From contig JAFVAN010000033.1 in assembly GCA_017480485.1 (NCBI GenBank), positions 1 through 36,864 on the forward strand: a stretch of 36,864 bases of DNA. Direction: 5' to 3'. Within the stretch, counting starts at the first letter, position 1. Every line of letters begins with the position of its first letter. Positions 1-8,293 of this stretch are shown here, one piece after another. The notes below the pieces were generated by a model that was not told where the DNA came from, did no database searches, and saw only the letters and a program-made list of their open reading frames with translations. The translations under genes were made by a program, and so were the position numbers. Source of the DNA: Ruminococcus sp. GTDB lineage: Bacteria; Bacillota_A; Clostridia; Oscillospirales; Ruminococcaceae.

Positions 1-366
1 ATTGGCCGGAATCCAAGGGGCGGCCTTAGCCCCTTGGCGGATTCCAAAGGCAGAGCCTTTGGTCGCGGACCCCGCGAAACACGCACAAAACTATCGTTAA
101 ACCGCGGCGCAGCACAAGCAAACGAAGGAGCACAAATCTAACAGCCCCCACCCAACCCGGGTGGGGGCATTATGCTGCGCCGCAAAAGCCGTCCTCTTTC
201 TCCATCAGGAAAGAGCGAAGCGATTTTTCCGTGCGGCGAGCGAAAAAGCTGCGGCGACCGGCAGGACCCCTCCGTTGGAACCCCTCCGCCCTATCGGGCA
301 CCTCCCCTTTCAGGGGAGGCAAAATGCCGCTGTTCAGGGGAGGCAAAATGCTCTCCAAAGGCTAAG
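1..366 (+). repeat. Composite A/B interspersed hairpin repeat, copy 1
   Basis: This copy is probably cut by the window edge. It holds consecutive hairpins: H1 (CCAAGGGGC paired with GCCCCTTGG), H2 (CCAAAGGC with GCCTTTGG), H3 (CGCGG with CCGCG), and a nested element H4. H4 has outer arms GCGGCGCAGCA (104-114) and TGCTGCGCCGC (173-183) around an inner stem at 144-153 and 159-168. A B module follows at about 267-360, with the palindrome CCTCCCCTTTCAGGGGAGG. Short open frames here are repeat sequence, not genes. It ends about 80 bp before the serS promoter. Confidence 0.85.
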
Positions 367-441
367 TGAGGGGCAAGGGCCACCTATCCGGCGGTGGCTC
401 GGTGGTTTGATCGGGACTGCGTTCTTCGCGCCGTGCAGAGC

Positions 442-470
442 TTGACAATGTATCTGTTTTGTTGTATAAT
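442..470 (+). promoter_or_regulatory. sigma-A promoter of serS
   Basis: A perfect -35 TTGACA (442-447) and perfect -10 TATAAT (465-470) are separated by 17 bp. The serS start codon is 40 bp downstream. No T-box or other leader fits in that space, so serS is not T-box controlled here. Confidence 0.9.
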
Positions 471-510
471 TCTAATGGAAAAATATTTACTTTTCTAAGG
501 AGAGATAAAA

Positions 511-1791
511 ATGCTTGATATCAAACTTTTCCGTACCGAGCCGGAGCTCATTAAGGAAAACATCAGAAAAAAATTTCAGGACGATAAGCTGCCCCTCGTT
601 GACGAGGTAGTCGAGATGGACAAGGAGTACCGCGCCACCAAGACCAAGTGCGACGAGTACCGCGCCAAGAGAAACAGCCTCTCGAAGCAGATAGGCGGCC
701 TCATGGCTAAGGGCCAGAAGGACGAGGCCGAAAAGGTAAAGGCCGAGGTAAAGCAGCTCGGCGAGGAGCTCCCGAAGCTCGAGGCCCGCGAGGCAGAGCT
801 GGAGGAGGAGATCAAAAAGAGAATGATGATCATCCCCAATATCATCGACCCCTCTGTGCCTATCGGCAAGGACGACAGCGAGAACGTCGAGATCGAGCGC
901 TTTGGCGAGCCCGTTGTCCCCGACTTCGAGGTGCCCTATCACGTTGACATAATGGAGCGCCTTAACGGCATCGACCTTGACGCCGCAAGAAGGACCAGCG
1001 GCAACGGCTTCTATTACCTCTCGGGAGATATCGCAAGGCTCCATTCCGCCATCCTCTCCTATGCAAGAGACTTCATGATCGATCGGGGCTTCACCTATTA
1101 CGTTCCCCCCTTCATGATCCGCTCCAACGTTGTTAACGGCGTTATGAGCTTTGCCGAGATGGAGAACATGATGTACAAGATCGAGGGCGAGGACCTCTAC
1201 CTCATCGGTACCTCCGAGCACTCCATGATAGGAAAGTTCATCGACACCATCACCCCCGAGCGCGAGCTGCCCAAGACCCTCACCAGCTACAGCCCCTGCT
1301 TCCGCAAGGAGGTGGGCGCCCACGGCATCGAGGAGCGCGGCGTTTACCGCATCCATCAGTTCGAGAAGCAGGAGATGATCGTTGTCTGCAAGCCCGAGGA
1401 CAGCATGGCCTGGTACGACAAGCTCTGGCAGAACAGCGTTGACTTCTTCCGCTCGCTGGATATCCCCGTAAGAACACTGGAGTGCTGCTCCGGTGATCTG
1501 GCGGACCTTAAAGTCAAGAGCTGCGACGTAGAGGCCTGGAGCCCCAGACAGCAGAAGTATTTCGAGGTCGGCTCCTGCTCGAACCTTGGCGACGCCCAAG
1601 CAAGACGCCTCGGCATACGCATCAAGGCCGAGGACGGCAGCAAGTATTTCGCCCATACCTTGAACAACACCGTTGTCGCCCCCCCGAGAATGCTCATCGC
1701 ATACCTGGAGAACAACCTCCGCGCCGACGGAACCATCGCCATCCCCGAGCCTCTGAGGATGTACATGGGCGGCAAGGACCATATCGGCTGA
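511..1791 (+). CDS. serS: Serine--tRNA ligase
   Basis: Class II seryl-tRNA synthetase, 426 residues, which is normal for the bacterial enzyme. It charges tRNA(Ser) and also provides Ser-tRNA(Sec) where selenocysteine is used. An N-terminal antiparallel coiled coil (about residues 30-100, rich in Lys and Glu) binds the long variable arm of tRNA(Ser). The catalytic core shows TSEHSMIG, motif 2 around CFRKEVGAHG and motif 3 TLNNTVVAPPRMLIAYLENN. The ATG at 511 follows AAGGAGAG at good spacing. It is a single-gene unit with its own consensus promoter and an intrinsic terminator just after the stop. It is complete, with nothing unusual. Confidence 0.98.
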   Translation: MLDIKLFRTEPELIKENIRKKFQDDKLPLVDEVVEMDKEYRATKTKCDEYRAKRNSLSKQIGGLMAKGQKDEAEKVKAEVKQLGEELPKLEAREAELEEEIKKRMMIIPNIIDPSVPIGKDDSENVEIERFGEPVVPDFEVPYHVDIMERLNGIDLDAARRTSGNGFYYLSGDIARLHSAILSYARDFMIDRGFTYYVPPFMIRSNVVNGVMSFAEMENMMYKIEGEDLYLIGTSEHSMIGKFIDTITPERELPKTLTSYSPCFRKEVGAHGIEERGVYRIHQFEKQEMIVVCKPEDSMAWYDKLWQNSVDFFRSLDIPVRTLECCSGDLADLKVKSCDVEAWSPRQQKYFEVGSCSNLGDAQARRLGIRIKAEDGSKYFAHTLNNTVVAPPRMLIAYLENNLRADGTIAIPEPLRMYMGGKDHIG

Positions 1792-1813
1792 GAAATATTT
1801 TAAGCATAAAGAG

Positions 1814-1847
1814 GGTATTCCCATCATTGGTGGGAATACCTTTTTTT
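1814..1847 (+). terminator. Intrinsic terminator of serS
   Basis: A 10-bp stem GGTATTCCCA (1814-1823) pairs with TGGGAATACC (1831-1840) and is followed by seven T residues. Confidence 0.92.
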
Positions 1848-1918
1848 GCGTACGTTTCCGAAACAGTAATAATGGCCAATTATTCGTACACCACCCCGAC
1901 TGGTAATTTCTTCAACCC

Positions 1919-1939
1919 GCCCCAAGAGGGCGTTTTTTT
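1919..1939 (+). terminator. Second terminator-like hairpin after serS
   Basis: CGCCC, a 4-nt loop, then GGGCG and seven T residues. The stem is short but GC-pure. No gene lies between this and the serS terminator about 80 bp upstream. It may be a backup terminator or the end of a short unrecognised transcript. Confidence 0.5.
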
Positions 1940-1946
1940 GTATCAT

Positions 1947-2026
1947 TGTTGAAAAGTCGGAAGTTTTGGCCCGTCTAAAGCACATTTTCAAGCGAGTTTT
2001 TAACACTTTCAACAGAGTTTTCAACA
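1947..2026. promoter_or_regulatory. Cluster of TTTTCAACA-like 9-mers
   Basis: TTTTTAACA (1997-2005), CTTTCAACA (2007-2015) and TTTTCAACA (2018-2026) lie in direct orientation, 10-11 bp apart. The reverse form TGTTGAAAA is at 1947-1955. The tract is AT-rich in an otherwise GC-rich region. The 9-mers resemble degenerate DnaA boxes, but the match to TTATCCACA is imperfect. No function is assigned. Confidence 0.35.
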
Positions 2027-2127
2027 ATTATATGCGATATATCAACTGTCCGTATATTTTCTCAGCTGGTGTTTTGGAGGGAAAATTGCTGATCGTTGGC
2101 AGAAATTGAGGCTGTTGCCACCCAAAT

Positions 2128-2458
2128 GGCCTTGTGTGAGCAGCTTGCCTCCCCTGAACAGCGGCAGCTCGCCTCCCCTGAAAGGGGAGGTGCCCGATAG
2201 GGCGGAGGGGTTCCGTCGGAGAGGCACAAGCCCTTTGCCGCTCGCCGCACGGAAAAATCGCTTCGCTCTTTCCTGATGGAGCGGGGCGTGAGATCGCTGC
2301 TCCCTTTTTCTCTGGTGCTGCGCCGCGGTTTAACGGTAGATTTGTGCGTGTTTCGCGGGGTCCGCGACCAAAGGCTCTGCCTTTGGAATCCGCCAAGGGC
2401 TAACGCCGCCCTTGGAACCGGCGAATGCGCTTCGCGGGTGGAACGAACGCTTCTGCGC
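2128..2458 (-). repeat. Composite A/B interspersed hairpin repeat, copy 2 (inverted)
   Basis: This is an inverted version of the composite at the left edge. The B module (about 2130-2225) has CCTCCCCTGAAAGGGGAGG followed by a GCCCGATAGGGC stem. The A module (about 2230-2458) carries H3 CGCGG/CCGCG, H2 CCAAAGGC/GCCTTTGG and an H1 variant CCAAGGGC/GCCCTTGG. The nested H4 core is largely lost. Family C follows directly. Confidence 0.85.
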
Positions 2459-2479
2459 CTTTTCTAGCCTCTAGCCTCT

Positions 2480-2540
2480 ATCGCGAGGGAGCCCCTGCAC
2501 ACTCCACCGTTGTGAGCGAGCTTGCGAGCGCTCACGCGAC
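2480..2540 (-). repeat. Family C repeat, copy 1
   Basis: Read on the minus strand it starts GTCGCGTGAGCGCTCGCAAG. It forms stem 1 (GTGAGCG with CGCTCAC), then a short spacer, then stem 2 (AGGG/CCCT type). It ends about 20 bp before the promoter of the next gene. Confidence 0.8.
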
Positions 2541-2562
2541 CTGCGTGGTGCACGCTGTGCAC

Positions 2563-2591
2563 TTGACTTTTGGAGGGGGGTGTGGTATACT
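2563..2591 (+). promoter_or_regulatory. sigma-A promoter of the ComEA-like/RsuA-like pair
   Basis: -35 TTGACT (2563-2568), a 17-bp spacer and -10 TATACT (2586-2591). The start codon is about 48 bp downstream. Confidence 0.8.
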
Positions 2592-2639
2592 GTGTCTGTG
2601 ATATCACGCAAATATTATTAAGGAAAGTGAGAGATCGCT

Positions 2640-3560
2640 ATGGCCGAAAATGGCAGCGCAGAGACCCGCCCCGATAGGACCGCGCCACCTGCCGATGCCC
2701 CTCAGGTCAGGATGCGGCCTCTTTTTGTTTTGTTGCCCGCCCTGGCAGTCGCCCTCTTCGTATGCGCTGCCTTCTTTTTTTCTTCCCGAACTAAAGGCCT
2801 CAATGTCTCCCTCTCCCATCCCGCCCCCGAGACCTCGGCAGAAACCTCCACGACCCCCGCAAAGGGCCCCGCAGCCGCAGTGACCTCTTCCTCGCAACAG
2901 AAGACCACCACCGCCCCCAAGGCCCTCCCCGCAGAGGTGTCGTATTCCTTCCCAGCCGATATCAATGAGACCACAGCCGAGCAGATCTACGCCTGCCCGA
3001 ACCTGAACAAAACAGCCGCCGAAAGCATACTCTCCTACCGCCAAAGCACCGGCAGGATACACGACCTCGACGAGCTTTTGAATGTCTACGGCATCGGCGA
3101 AAAGACCTTGCAGGTGATAAAGGAAAGCTTCTATATCTCGGAGGCAGACTATATCCCCTCTATCCCGGCAGCCACCGCCGCCCCGCAGACTGCCCCTCCC
3201 GAGGCCCCCGCCCCGCCGGAGGAAACCACCACCGCAGCCTCCGACGAGGCACCCTCCCCAAAGGAGCCCGACCCCGAGCCGCAGCGCAGACCCGTTGATA
3301 TCAATACTGCCTCCGCAGAGGAGATCGCCGAGGCCCTGCTGCTGACCCCGGAGGAGGCCGAAAAGATCGTTAAGCTAAGAGAGGACCTCGTGGCCTTCAG
3401 CGTCATTGATGAGCTTATCATCATCGACGGCTTTACCCCCGCCAGAATACACGAGCTGGAGGATTATATCATCATCTCTCCCTCCGACAAGATCGACGAG
3501 CACGGCGTGATCCTGCGCAAGGGCGCAGACAGCAGAACGGAGGACAGCGATGCGGCTTGA
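2640..3560 (+). CDS. ComEA-like membrane-anchored helix-hairpin-helix protein
   Basis: 306 residues. A hydrophobic segment at about residues 28-47 should anchor it in the membrane, with the remainder outside. A Thr/Pro/Ala-rich linker leads to a first HhH region (about 105-160, NVYGIGEKTLQVI). A second Pro/Glu-rich linker leads to a second HhH region (about 220-285, beginning VDINTASAEEI). ComEA proteins bind incoming DNA at the cell surface during transformation. Typical Gram-positive ComEA is about 200 residues with an SLBB domain and one HhH pair. Here no SLBB is visible and there are two HhH regions. No comEB or comEC is nearby, so a competence role is inference; non-sequence-specific DNA binding is safer. 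It overlaps the next gene by 11 bp. Confidence 0.8.
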   Translation: MAENGSAETRPDRTAPPADAPQVRMRPLFVLLPALAVALFVCAAFFFSSRTKGLNVSLSHPAPETSAETSTTPAKGPAAAVTSSSQQKTTTAPKALPAEVSYSFPADINETTAEQIYACPNLNKTAAESILSYRQSTGRIHDLDELLNVYGIGEKTLQVIKESFYISEADYIPSIPAATAAPQTAPPEAPAPPEETTTAASDEAPSPKEPDPEPQRRPVDINTASAEEIAEALLLTPEEAEKIVKLREDLVAFSVIDELIIIDGFTPARIHELEDYIIISPSDKIDEHGVILRKGADSRTEDSDAA

Positions 3561-4260
3561 CAGATTTATTGCCTCTCAGCGGGCGGAGCTTTCCCGCAGC
3601 GACGTCAAGGCCCTTATAAAGCGGGGCAGAGTCACCGTGAACGGCGCCCCAGCCTCCCGCGCCGATATGCAGATAAGCGAGAACTCGGACACCGTCTGCC
3701 TCGGCGGCGAGGAGATAAGCTACCGAGAGCACGTCTACATAATGCTCAACAAGCCCGCAGGGGTCATCTGCGCCACCCGGGACGGCCTTTCCAAGACCGT
3801 GCTGGAGCTGGTCCCTCCGGAGCTCAGGCGGGCGGGGCTCTTCCCCGCGGGGCGGCTGGATAAGGACACCGAGGGCTTTGTGCTGCTCACGGACGACGGC
3901 GCTCTGGCCCACCGTATGCTCTCCCCCGTCAGCCATGTGCCAAAGACCTATCTGGTAAAACTGGAAAAGCCCTGCGAAAAAGGTATAATTGACATCTTTG
4001 CGGCGGGTGCTGTTATCGACGGGAACGAGAAATGTCTGCCCGCCGAGCTCACTATTTCCCCCGATCCCTGCCTTGTTACCCTTGTGCTCCACGAGGGCAA
4101 GTACCACCAGGTCAAGCGGATGTTCCTGTCTGTCAACAACAAGGTATTGTATCTTAAACGTATAAGTATCGGAAATATGGTGCTTGACGAAAATTTAGCC
4201 CCCGGAAAGTGTTTGGAGATTTTGCACAAAGATGTTGAAAAACTTTTAGCGCAAAGCTGA
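3550..4260 (+). CDS. RsuA/RluB/RluE/RluF-family pseudouridine synthase
   Basis: 236 residues. An N-terminal S4 RNA-binding domain (about 1-48, MRLDRFIASQ) is followed by the RsuA-type catalytic domain. The signature GRLDKDTEGFVLLTDDG contains the catalytic aspartate (D104). Such enzymes convert specific uridines in rRNA to pseudouridine: RsuA acts on 16S, while RluB, RluE and RluF act on 23S. The target cannot be read from sequence, so no symbol is given. Its ATG lies inside the end of the ComEA-like gene, so the two are probably co-transcribed and translationally coupled. A candidate terminator follows the stop. Confidence 0.93.
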   Translation: MRLDRFIASQRAELSRSDVKALIKRGRVTVNGAPASRADMQISENSDTVCLGGEEISYREHVYIMLNKPAGVICATRDGLSKTVLELVPPELRRAGLFPAGRLDKDTEGFVLLTDDGALAHRMLSPVSHVPKTYLVKLEKPCEKGIIDIFAAGAVIDGNEKCLPAELTISPDPCLVTLVLHEGKYHQVKRMFLSVNNKVLYLKRISIGNMVLDENLAPGKCLEILHKDVEKLLAQS

Positions 4261-4297
4261 ACCGTCTGGGAATTTTTGGTAATCGTTCAGTTTTTTT
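4257..4297 (+). terminator. Probable terminator after the pseudouridine synthase
   Basis: CTGAAC (4257-4262, overlapping the stop codon) pairs with GTTCAG (4285-4290), followed by seven T residues. The 22-nt loop is long for an intrinsic terminator, so the call is moderate. Confidence 0.5.
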
Positions 4298-4344
4298 CGT
4301 CAATATTTATAAAGAGATGCCATAAAGTTTAGTTAAAAAAACTC

Positions 4345-4373
4345 TTGTATATATATGAAAAATTTGTTATGAT
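4345..4373 (+). promoter_or_regulatory. sigma-A promoter of the ABC ATPase gene
   Basis: -35 TTGTAT (4345-4350), a 17-bp spacer and -10 TATGAT (4368-4373) in an AT-rich stretch. The 55-bp leader ends in a strong AGGAGG ribosome site. Confidence 0.75.
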
Positions 4374-4428
4374 AGGTGTATAGCTAATATGGAAAATTAG
4401 TAAATCTTTTATTAGGAGGTTCTTATAA

Positions 4429-5571
4429 ATGGCAAGTGTATCATTGAGAGAAATTTATAAGAAGTACGCAGGCGGCGTAATCGCCGTATCCGATTTCAAC
4501 ATTGAGATCAAGGACAAGGAGTTCATCATCCTGGTAGGTCCTTCCGGATGCGGTAAGTCCACCACTCTGCGTATGATCGCAGGACTCGAAGAGATCAGCG
4601 AAGGTGAGCTGTATATCGGTGACAGACTCGTTAACGATATCGCTCCTAAGGACAGAGATATCGCGATGGTTTTCCAGAACTACGCTCTGTATCCTCACAT
4701 GACCGTTTTCGAGAACATGGCGTTCGGCCTCAAGCTCCGCAAGGTGCCCAAGGACGAGATCGCCCGCAAGGTTGAAGAAGCTGCAAGGATCCTCGACATC
4801 GCTCATCTGCTGGACAGAAAGCCGAAGGCTCTCTCCGGTGGTCAGAGACAGCGTGTTGCCCTTGGCCGTGCTATAGTTCGTGAGCCTCAGGTATTCCTGC
4901 TCGACGAGCCTCTTTCCAACCTCGACGCCAAGCTGCGTGCTCAGATGAGAACCGAGATCTCCAAGCTCCACAAGAAGCTGGGTACAACGTTCATCTACGT
5001 TACACATGACCAGACCGAGGCTATGACCATGGGCGATAGGATTGTTGTTATGAAGGATGGCTACATCCAGCAGATCGACACTCCTACCAACCTGTACAAC
5101 AGCCCTGTTAACCAGTTCGTTGCCGGCTTCATCGGCTCGCCTCAGATGAACTTCATCGACGCTAAGCTGCTCAAGGCCAACGGCAAGTACATCGTTGAGT
5201 TCGGCTCCGAGGACACCAAGACCTCCAAGGGCGTTAAGTACACCGTTGAGGTTCCCGATTCCAAGGTAGACGAAGAGCTGCTCGAGCCCCTGGTAGATCA
5301 GGAAGTTGTTCTCGGCGTTCGTCCCGAGAGCCTGCATGATGAAGAGATGTTCATTTCCTCCGCTACAACAGGCGTTGTAAACGCTACCGTTGAAGTTACA
5401 GAAATGATGGGTGCAGAGACCTATCTGTACCTCACCTGCGAGGGCATCCCGCTCACCGCAAGAGTTTCTCCCAGATCCACCGCCCGTCCTCAGGACGAGA
5501 TCAAGATCGCTATCGACCCCAACAGGATCCACCTGTTCGACAAGGACACCGAGAAGACTGTTATCAACTGA
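4429..5571 (+). CDS. ugpC: Sugar ABC transporter ATP-binding protein (MalK/UgpC/MsmX type)
   Basis: 380 residues. The nucleotide-binding domain has Walker [10 protein letters not shown] (37-45), a Q-loop in [12 protein letters not shown], the signature LSGGQRQR, Walker [13 protein letters not shown] and the H-loop [15 protein letters not shown]-terminal TOBE/OB region (about 240-380) is typical of carbohydrate importers. It energises uptake through partner permeases. No permease or binding protein is adjacent, and the gene has its own promoter and terminator. This fits the Gram-positive MsmX style, where one shared ATPase serves several oligosaccharide importers. That sharing is inference. 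The symbol follows common database naming; msmX would be equally apt. An AGGAGG site 7 bp upstream fixes the ATG. Confidence 0.95.
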   Translation: MASVSLREIYKKYAGGVIAVSDFNIEIKDKEFIILVGPSGCGKSTTLRMIAGLEEISEGELYIGDRLVNDIAPKDRDIAMVFQNYALYPHMTVFENMAFGLKLRKVPKDEIARKVEEAARILDIAHLLDRKPKALSGGQRQRVALGRAIVREPQVFLLDEPLSNLDAKLRAQMRTEISKLHKKLGTTFIYVTHDQTEAMTMGDRIVVMKDGYIQQIDTPTNLYNSPVNQFVAGFIGSPQMNFIDAKLLKANGKYIVEFGSEDTKTSKGVKYTVEVPDSKVDEELLEPLVDQEVVLGVRPESLHDEEMFISSATTGVVNATVEVTEMMGAETYLYLTCEGIPLTARVSPRSTARPQDEIKIAIDPNRIHLFDKDTEKTVIN

Positions 5572-5594
5572 TAGCCTGAAACTAAACATATTTC

Positions 5595-5625
5595 AGCCCC
5601 TTCCCAAAAAGAAGGGGCTGTTCTT
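5595..5625 (+). terminator. Intrinsic terminator of the ABC ATPase gene
   Basis: AGCCCCTTC (5595-5603) pairs with GAAGGGGCT (5611-5619) across a 7-nt A-rich loop, followed by a T-rich tract. Confidence 0.9.
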
Positions 5626-5656
5626 TTAGAGGTTAGAGGTGAGAAAAGAGGTAATT

Positions 5657-6916
5657 ATGAGGATAAAGAAGTTTTTTGCGGTTTTTATTGCAATGGCTGT
5701 GGCTGCCTGCGGGCTGGCGTCTTGTGGGAGCGCTGACAGCTCTGAGGGCGAGACCGCGTCGGCCCCCGCTGCCGTCGGCGGCGATTCCTCCGAGGAGAGC
5801 GCTGAGCCCGAGAAGCTGCCGGAGACCGACGAGGAGTGGCACCAGGCCATGATAGACAAGTCTCTTGTGACCGTGGGGGCCACGGCGCCAATGCTGGAAA
5901 AGATAAAGAAGGCCCAGGACGGCGAGGAGGTCACTATCGCCTATCTTGGCGGCTCCATCACCGAGGGGATCTCTGCGGGCAGCGAGCGCTGCTACGCCCG
6001 CCTGAGCTATGAATATTTCGCCGAGACCTTCAGCACCGGGGACAACGTTAAATACGTCAACGCGGGCCTCAGCGGCACGCCCTCCATCCTCGGCAATGTG
6101 CGCCTTCAGCGGGACGTGCTGGACCACGACCCCGACATCTGCTTTGTTGAGTTCGCGGTGAACGACGGCACGAACGAGGACTACCAGGCGGCCTATGAAT
6201 CCATCATCATCTCCCTGCTGGAGCACGATGTGGCGGTGGTGCTGCTGTTCTCGGTAACGGCGGACGACTACTCGGCTCAGGACTACATGAAGGAGATAGG
6301 CACCGCCTACCAGCTGCCCATGATCTCCTACTGCGACGCCCTGCGGTTCATGTTCGAGAACGATAAGATGAAGTGGAAGGACTTCTCCGACGACAAGAGC
6401 CACCCCAACGTCAAGGGCCACGCCCTTGTGGCGGAGATGGTGGACCACTACTTTGACGAGGCCGCAAAGACCGACGGCTCCGTGAGCATTATGCCCGACA
6501 GGCTCAACTCCATGTGCGACACGGGCATCACCATGCTTGAAAACGACGGCATTGACCCCGAGAGCGCCGGAAGCTGGGCAGAGGGCTCTACCATCTCCAC
6601 CTTCACAAAGGGCTGGACCTACGACCCCGAGGGCGACAACGAGCCCATTGTCTTCAAGTTCAAGGGCAAGTTTGCCTACCTGATATACAAGGAGGTGGGC
6701 AGCGGCAGCTTTGGCACCCTTCATGTAAAGATCACCTGCGACGGCGAGCTCTACGACGAAAAGGACATTCAGACCGTCACCAGCAGCGGCTGGGGCAACC
6801 CTCAGGTGAACCTGCTGGGCCTGCAGCCCGTGGAGAAGGAATACGAGATAGAGATCTCTATGGCCGAGGGCAGTGAGGATATGCAGGGCGAGATACTTGC
6901 GGTGGCCCACAGCTGA
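5657..6916 (+). CDS. SGNH/GDSL-family hydrolase lipoprotein
   Basis: About 419 residues from the ATG at 5657, which is preceded by AAAGAGG. An in-frame GTG at 5639 is less likely. A lipoprotein signal peptide offers two lipobox cysteines (C18 in VAAC, C23 in LASC), then an acidic Ser/Glu-rich tether. The SGNH blocks are visible: block I LGGSITEG (nucleophile S100), block II NAGLSGTPS, block III FAVNDGT and block V SHPNVKGH, which supplies the catalytic His. A C-terminal beta-rich region of about 130 residues may bind substrate. Related surface esterases often deacetylate plant or host glycans. The substrate here is unknown. A YcxB-like gene begins 4 bp after the stop. Confidence 0.88.
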   Translation: MRIKKFFAVFIAMAVAACGLASCGSADSSEGETASAPAAVGGDSSEESAEPEKLPETDEEWHQAMIDKSLVTVGATAPMLEKIKKAQDGEEVTIAYLGGSITEGISAGSERCYARLSYEYFAETFSTGDNVKYVNAGLSGTPSILGNVRLQRDVLDHDPDICFVEFAVNDGTNEDYQAAYESIIISLLEHDVAVVLLFSVTADDYSAQDYMKEIGTAYQLPMISYCDALRFMFENDKMKWKDFSDDKSHPNVKGHALVAEMVDHYFDEAAKTDGSVSIMPDRLNSMCDTGITMLENDGIDPESAGSWAEGSTISTFTKGWTYDPEGDNEPIVFKFKGKFAYLIYKEVGSGSFGTLHVKITCDGELYDEKDIQTVTSSGWGNPQVNLLGLQPVEKEYEIEISMAEGSEDMQGEILAVAHS

Positions 6917-6919
6917 CGT

Positions 6920-7552
6920 ATGAACAGCATGAACGACCAAAACGAGAGAGAACGCAGCAGCATCTACGTCTCTGAGTTCTTCACCTGCGAGGAGGAGGAC
7001 TTTGACGCCCGCAACACCGAGGAGCCAATAGCCGAGCTCTCCACCTTCATAAAGACCGAAACGGTGCTTGAATGCTACCCCCTCTACCGCAAAAGGCGGG
7101 GGGTGCAGGCCGCCGTGTCCTTTGTGCTGGGGGCAGGTATACTGGCCTACACCCTCGTGAACGCCGCGAGCTACACAGACCTGCAGCTGCTGTACTTTTT
7201 CCTTGCGGCCTGCGCAGTATTGGCGGTGGGGGTCAGGGCGGTGATACTCCGCCTGATGCAGCTGAACGAGATCTATCAGACCCTCCACGCCTCTCAGGCG
7301 GGGCGGTATGAATTCCGTTTCTACTCCGACAAGCTGGCGATGCACGCCACGGCAGAGGACGGCTTTTTCTATAAGCGGCCCCTTGCCCTCATCCCCTACA
7401 GCAGCATCCGCCGGCTGGTCATCACGGACAAGGCCGTGGCCCTTGTGAACAAGCACTATTACGGTATCTTCATCATGCGCCGGGATATGCCCGAGGGCCT
7501 GCTGGAGAGCCTTTTGGAAAAATGCAGCGGGGCGAAGAAAATCAGAGGATAG
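6920..7552 (+). CDS. YcxB-like membrane protein of unknown function
   Basis: 210 residues. An acidic cytoplasmic N terminus is followed by two membrane helices (about residues 62-82 and 88-112). The C-terminal domain (about 125-200) has the sequence style of the YcxB-like family, with YEFRFYSDKL, an IPYSSIRRLVI strand and an aromatic YYGIFIMRR strand. The function of this family is not known. The ATG is 4 bp after the hydrolase stop and has no clear ribosome site, suggesting translational coupling. A second ATG at 6929 is an alternative start. No obvious link to the hydrolase is visible. Confidence 0.75.
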   Translation: MNSMNDQNERERSSIYVSEFFTCEEEDFDARNTEEPIAELSTFIKTETVLECYPLYRKRRGVQAAVSFVLGAGILAYTLVNAASYTDLQLLYFFLAACAVLAVGVRAVILRLMQLNEIYQTLHASQAGRYEFRFYSDKLAMHATAEDGFFYKRPLALIPYSSIRRLVITDKAVALVNKHYYGIFIMRRDMPEGLLESLLEKCSGAKKIRG

Positions 7553-7554
7553 AA

Positions 7555-7655
7555 ATTAGATGTTAGAGGTTAGAAAAAGGTGTCCGCAAAGCGGACAAAA
7601 ACTTAAAATATACGCCGAAGGCGCACCATATCTAACCTCTCACCTCTAACCTCCG
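7555..7655. repeat. TTAGAGG short repeats and small hairpins
   Basis: TTAGATGTTAGAGGTTAG near 7556 faces an inverted CTAACCTCTCACCTCTAACC near 7632. Between them is a perfect small hairpin GTCCGC AAA GCGGAC. The same heptamer TTAGAGG occurs before the hydrolase gene (about 5628-5640) and, inverted, before the sensor kinase (about 22665). Confidence 0.6.
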
Positions 7656-7710
7656 AGCGCCGCTTGGTTGTGCAATATGTACAAATATGGCGCAGGTTTC
7701 TTTCAAGCTA

Positions 7711-7739
7711 TAGACAAATCAAAATAAATGTGTTATAAT
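7711..7739 (+). promoter_or_regulatory. sigma-A promoter of the Nudix gene
   Basis: -35 TAGACA (7711-7716), a 17-bp spacer and -10 TATAAT (7734-7739). Confidence 0.78.
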
Positions 7740-7798
7740 GATATCAACGAGCGGCGGGAGCCTCTGTTCCCGCAGAATACAACGAAAGGAACCTTACA

Positions 7799-8203
7799 AT
7801 GCTGCATGAAAAATCCTGTGGCGCGATCGTGTACAGAAAGTATCACGGCAACACGGAGATATTGCTGATAAAGCATATCAACAGCGGTCACTGGTCTTTT
7901 CCCAAGGGGCACGTTGAAGGCGACGAGACCGAGGTGGAGACAGCAAAGCGCGAGATCATGGAGGAGACGGGCATAGACGTAAATCTTGACCCCACCTTCC
8001 GCGAGATCGTGTCCTACTCTCCCCGCAAGGACACACAGAAGATCGTCGTCTACTTCATAGCCAAGGCAAAGAACACGGATTTTGTCCCCCAGGAGGACGA
8101 GATCTCCGAGATCAAGTGGGTCGAGATCGACAGGGCAGGGCAGGTGCTCGCCTACGAAAATGACCGCAGCATCGTGAACAAAGCCAAAAAATTCATTATC
8201 TGA
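7799..8203 (+). CDS. Nudix hydrolase, Ap4A-hydrolase-like
   Basis: 134 residues, a compact single Nudix domain. The full Nudix box GX5EX7REUXEEXGU is present at residues 37-59 (from GHVEGDETEVETAKREIMEE), so metal binding and catalysis should be intact. The surrounding SCGAIVYR start and the WSFPKGH motif are typical of bis(5'-nucleosyl)-tetraphosphatase-like Nudix enzymes, which cleave Ap4A or related dinucleotides. RNA 5' pyrophosphohydrolase activity is an alternative for this group. An AAAGGA site lies upstream of the ATG. It is a single-gene unit with its own promoter and a strong terminator shared with the opposing comF operon. Confidence 0.92.
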   Translation: MLHEKSCGAIVYRKYHGNTEILLIKHINSGHWSFPKGHVEGDETEVETAKREIMEETGIDVNLDPTFREIVSYSPRKDTQKIVVYFIAKAKNTDFVPQEDEISEIKWVEIDRAGQVLAYENDRSIVNKAKKFII

Positions 8204-8211
8204 AACCAAAA

Positions 8212-8243
8212 AAGGAGCTCTTTGCGAAGAGCTCCTTTTTTGT
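8212..8243. terminator. Bidirectional terminator between the Nudix gene and the comF operon
   Basis: AAGGAGCTCTT (8212-8222) pairs with AAGAGCTCCTT (8227-8237) across a TGCG loop. A T-run follows on the plus strand and an A-run precedes it, so it can stop transcription from both sides. Confidence 0.93.
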
Positions 8244-8293
8244 TATCGCCGCAGGCGTTACCTTAATTATTCATTATTATTATTCGATATTCA

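Noticed and set aside
161..445. Short open frames in the left-edge repeat
   Set aside because: Similar frames recur in every A/B copy and follow the palindromes. They have no consistent start, ribosome site or conserved frame between copies.
487..1827. Long open frame antisense to serS
   Set aside because: serS is unambiguous on the plus strand. The antisense frame is a by-product of GC-rich third positions, and its protein has no domain signature. The same holds for long antisense frames across the ABC ATPase (4441-5589), SGNH (5633-7456) and aspS (18093-19706) genes.
1848..1918. A small RNA gene between the two terminators after serS
   Set aside because: No promoter or conserved structure is visible. 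The second terminator alone is not enough.
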